From an uncultured Anaerobutyricum sp. (GTDB lineage: Bacteria; Bacillota; Clostridia; Lachnospirales; Lachnospiraceae): a stretch of 15,656 nucleotides of DNA. Below, in pieces: positions 15,573 through 15,656 of this stretch. The DNA is taken from assembly GCA_934317185.1 (NCBI GenBank), contig CAKREJ010000028.1, positions 1 through 15,656 on the forward strand, written 5' to 3'. The position numbers and the translations under genes are program-made. The notes under the pieces were generated by a model. The model was not told the origin of the DNA and searched no databases. It was given only the letters and a program-made list of their open reading frames with translations. Position 1 is the first letter of the stretch, and the number at the start of each line of letters is the position of its first letter.

Positions 15573-15656
15573 TTATAAATTATTTTTCTCGATGTAGATA
15601 TCTATATATTTCATCGCATCTCTTCCATGATCAGCTGTTAAAAATTCCATTCCCTG
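15573..15656 (-). CDS. C-terminal end of an unrecognised protein
   Basis: An open frame enters from the right edge and ends at a TAA (15573-15575), giving the last 27 residues of a minus-strand gene. The visible tail reads QGMEFLTADHGRDAMKYIDI and then YIEKNNL. It is a mixed-charge, probably helical end that I cannot assign to a family. The frame is the only one open across the edge with a natural-looking composition, and it stops just before hairpin copy 2, which may end its transcript. It could be a chance frame, but the start is outside the window so this cannot be tested here. Confidence 0.55.
   Translation of the reverse strand, partial: QGMEFLTADHGRDAMKYIDIYIEKNNL

Overview
The window looks like a chromosomal segment from a low-GC Gram-positive anaerobe, most probably a clostridium of the Lachnospiraceae type. 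This is an inference from AT-rich intergenic DNA, strong GGAGG-type ribosome binding sites, the holA/rpsT and comEA/comEC neighbourhood, and protein style. No species is claimed. Nearly all genes lie on the minus strand; the exceptions are the rpsT tail at the left edge and argG.

Region 1 (1-7573). The 3' end of rpsT (ribosomal protein S20) converges on a tightly packed minus-strand cluster, and both share a strong bidirectional terminator. In transcription order the cluster is comEA (DNA-binding competence lipoprotein), an OmpR/PhoB-type response regulator, its membrane histidine kinase, a lipoprotein with two GerMN domains, comEC (DNA uptake channel) and holA (DNA polymerase III delta). Spacings are 8-49 nt or overlapping, so this is probably one operon. 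It is the familiar comEA-comEC-holA-rpsT order with a signalling module inserted where comEB often sits. The response regulator, kinase and GerMN lipoprotein order recalls actinobacterial mtrA-mtrB-lpqB.

Region 2 (7574-8334). A small YdcZ/DUF606-type membrane transporter has a terminator overlapping its own stop codon. A large imperfect dyad lies upstream of it.

Region 3 (8335-14394). This is the arginine biosynthesis locus. argC-argJ-argB-argD run on the minus strand and argG runs divergently on the plus strand. Together they carry glutamate/acetyl-ornithine to ornithine by the acetyl-recycling route, and then citrulline to argininosuccinate; the carbamoyltransferase (argF) and lyase (argH) are not in the window. 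The roughly 290-bp divergent intergenic region holds a good promoter for each side and five copies of the hexamer TTGCAT or its complement, one of them acting as the argG -35 box. This is a candidate arginine-responsive operator region.

Region 4 (14395-15656). A short membrane-anchored XRE-type regulator is flanked by two related, oppositely oriented, roughly 180-bp long-hairpin elements. Their arms show compensatory base changes while the loops are nearly identical, so the fold appears to be conserved. This pair is the most unusual feature of the window. The right edge holds the last 27 codons of an unrecognised minus-strand gene. I see no tRNA, rRNA, CRISPR array, transposase or phage gene.
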